From Mucilaginibacter pedocola (GTDB lineage: Bacteria; Bacteroidota; Bacteroidia; Sphingobacteriales; Sphingobacteriaceae), in assembly GCF_002013915.1 (NCBI RefSeq), contig NZ_MBTF01000034.1, positions 62,001 to 126,000 of the forward strand: a DNA stretch of 64,000 nucleotides, given 5' to 3'. This document shows, in pieces, positions 62,349 through 64,000 of the stretch. A program made the position numbers and the translations under genes. The stretch's first letter is position 1; every line of letters begins with the position of its first letter. Under the pieces are notes generated by a model, which saw only the letters and a list, made by a program, of their open reading frames with translations, had not been told where the DNA came from and searched no databases.

Positions 62349-62614
62349 TATGGTTCCCCTCTTGAGAGAGGTTAGGGGTGTGTTTCGCGGAAATGCATAG
62401 CGGACTAACACACCCCTCCCACCGTTCTTGGCCCTCGCGCCCCCTCTCAAGAGGGGAACTTTAGCTGCGGTTACTTCACTATTTACAAATTATGGTTCCC
62501 CTCTTGAGAGAGGTTAGGGGTGTGTTTCGCGGAAATGCATAGCGGACTAACACCCCCCTCCCACCGCTCTTGGCCCTCGCGCCCCCTCTCAAGAGGGGAA
62601 CTTTAGCTCCGGAC
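62349..62614. repeat. Two direct copies of a palindromic repeat between xrtN and its substrate gene
   Basis: Copies at about 62349-62470 and 62491-62614, 142 bases apart. Each begins TATGGTTCCCCTCTTGAGAG, runs through GTTTCGCGGAAATGCATAGC, and ends CCCTCTCAAGAGGGGAACTT, so each copy can fold back on itself. The gap holds no gene. Confidence 0.85.
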
Positions 62615-62615
62615 C

Positions 62616-64000
62616 TTACAATTGCGGCACCTCATTCCTTCTCTTCTTATAAATAAACGTCGCCACTATCAGCGCTGCCAGTATTATCAGCATCCACTCC
62701 TGCGGCTCGGGTACAGCACCTGAGGATTTCATGGAAGCATTCTTCAAACTGTTTTTATTTTCATCGATGCCGAAGCGTTCATAATCCTTCACGGTTTCCA
62801 GTACGATCATGCTCGATACGGGCGAAACGATGTAGCCCTGCTCCGCCTCTGCGATGATATCGGGGCGTACGTAGTCGTGCCTAAAGTAGTCGGCACCCAC
62901 TTTCTTCATAATATCGTTATAAGCGAACATGCGCAGCAGGTGGTCGGGGGCGTTGGCAGTTTTTTGTCCGGTTGTTTTTTGTATCATCAGCCCGGCACTA
63001 CTTATCACTATGGTGCTATCGTTCTCCTGTTCACGGGCAAAGCGGTGCTTATCCAGCAGGGTGCCTAATTCTTCAACATTACCTTCGGCATAACTAAATA
63101 CACGTAGCTCTTTAAGCGCCTTCAAATAAGGTGTTAGCCCGCTGCCCAAATTGTACAGCCTTATATGGCGCGGCGTTTTCAGGTAGGCGGCCAAATCCTT
63201 TGCAAACTCGCTCCCATCCAGTTCGCCCAGGTTTGGCGATACATCGTTACTCTTAGTTATAAGCAGCGCGCCATCAGCATTCTTAATTTCGTTTACCGGG
63301 AACAGGCTAAAATTCTGGGCACTTAAAGATTCATAAAGCCCGTCTGCATTTTCCTTGTTTACTTTTATAAGCTTGTTGTAATACACATACACAGGCGCGT
63401 TGCGTACATTGGTAAAAGCCTGCTTAAACTCTTCTTCGCTCCAGCTTTTGTTTACATCCAGGTATACCACCTTCGGGCTAAAGCTTTGGTATTGTTGTTG
63501 GTAGTCTTTAATCTGGTATGTAGCACCACCAAAAGTAAATGCTGTGTTGGCCATTGGCGGAGCATCGCAGCTTATCTCCCAACGGGGTTGGTAAGTACGG
63601 TCGGACAGGTAGGTATCGCCGGTTTGTTTAAATATGGCGGGGATATCCAAATTGGCGGGCTTGTTACTATAGCTTAGTTGCAAAGTTTCCAGTGCCGTGG
63701 TAGCGTACGGTCCATCAAACCAGGCATTCTCATAAACTAACCGTTTGCCCTCCAACCGCAGCGGACTGGTGATACCCAACCTGAACTTACGGTTCTCTTT
63801 TGTGGTACAAGGGAATACCCTCACGCTGATGGTATTGCCCTCCTGCCAGTGCACTACCGATGGGTCGTGCTGCTCTACGCCTACTATTTGCTTATAAGCC
63901 GAATCAGCTTTGGCCTTTGTGGTCAACCGCGATCTCTCCTCCTTACCATCTATCCACAACGAAAGAGAACTCACTACCGAGCCCTCCGGCAGATGGAAGG
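62616..64000 (-). CDS. XrtN-system VIT-domain protein, C-terminal part (5' end outside window)
   Basis: At least 461 residues; the frame stays open to the right edge (segment HLPEGSVVSSLSLWIDG there). The N-terminal visible part is a VIT domain (SSLSLWIDGKEERSRLTTKA, then YKQIVGVEQHDPSVVHWQEG). The C-terminus is a PEP-CTERM-like sorting signal: VPEPQEW, hydrophobic helix (MLIILAALIVATFIY), then KKRR. This matches the VIT protein that is the predicted substrate of XrtN, encoded just downstream. Role in the cell surface is not known. Confidence 0.9.
   Translation of the reverse strand, partial: FHLPEGSVVSSLSLWIDGKEERSRLTTKAKADSAYKQIVGVEQHDPSVVHWQEGNTISVRVFPCTTKENRKFRLGITSPLRLEGKRLVYENAWFDGPYATTALETLQLSYSNKPANLDIPAIFKQTGDTYLSDRTYQPRWEISCDAPPMANTAFTFGGATYQIKDYQQQYQSFSPKVVYLDVNKSWSEEEFKQAFTNVRNAPVYVYYNKLIKVNKENADGLYESLSAQNFSLFPVNEIKNADGALLITKSNDVSPNLGELDGSEFAKDLAAYLKTPRHIRLYNLGSGLTPYLKALKELRVFSYAEGNVEELGTLLDKHRFAREQENDSTIVISSAGLMIQKTTGQKTANAPDHLLRMFAYNDIMKKVGADYFRHDYVRPDIIAEAEQGYIVSPVSSMIVLETVKDYERFGIDENKNSLKNASMKSSGAVPEPQEWMLIILAALIVATFIYKKRRNEVPQL

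Overview
The window looks like chromosome from a Bacteroidota species, most likely of the Sphingobacteriaceae (Mucilaginibacter/Pedobacter-like). The grounds are TonB-dependent receptors with carboxypeptidase-like N-domains, a one-piece hybrid two-component sensor with Reg_prop and Y_Y_Y domains, a type IX secretion (CHU_C-type) C-terminal domain on a giant surface protein, an exosortase N (XrtN) locus, TAnnTTTG-like promoter boxes, a general lack of Shine-Dalgarno sites, and abundant small dispersed repeats between genes. All family assignments are from reading the sequence; no database search was run.

Layout. 0-3 kb: tail of an HTH regulator, then a four-gene operon (unknown protein, membrane protein, NarL/DesK-type histidine kinase, LuxR-type response regulator). 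3-4.5 kb: RtcB RNA ligase. 4.5-8.2 kb: accessory, repeat-rich region with a DUF2971 protein and a broken toxin-like pair. 8.3-16.5 kb: exported or outer-membrane proteins of unknown role (DUF1684, DUF2167, BamA/TamA-like barrel). 16.7-22.5 kb: the most unusual part. A Ro60-like TROVE/vWA protein is followed by a tandem array of 11 Y-RNA-like noncoding RNAs. The module sits between two copies of a composite direct repeat, with a three-tRNA cluster beyond. 22.7-34 kb: HD hydrolase, 1280-residue hybrid sensor kinase, esterase, NIPSNAP protein, GH51 arabinofuranosidase, metallophosphoesterase. 34-47 kb: one gene of about 4260 codons for a secreted repeat adhesin. 47.5-56.5 kb: two TonB receptors, two HupE/UreJ-like membrane proteins and a DUF3500 lipoprotein. 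56.9-60.8 kb: a pirin-C-like protein, an intradiol dioxygenase-like lipoprotein, and a DUF2236/DUF2809 operon. 60.8-64 kb: xrtN and its VIT-domain substrate protein, which runs off the right edge.

The probable special system is an RNA-handling module: rtcB (2974-4452), the TROVE protein (17747-19327) and the Y RNA array (19450-21160). rtcB and the TROVE gene lie 13 kb apart but share a nearly identical promoter: the palindrome ACTRCGCA-N7-TGCGYAGT, with a CTTTGTA box 12 bases after it. This suggests one regulator controls both. Each array element has a two-part terminal stem with the conserved internal-loop strand TGYCGTAR, followed after the inner helix strand by a TACTTCG-like motif. Six elements carry a tRNA-like insert. 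In five of these the T arm comes before the acceptor hairpin and D arm (circularly permuted); in one the order is canonical. Five elements are minimal stems with no such insert.
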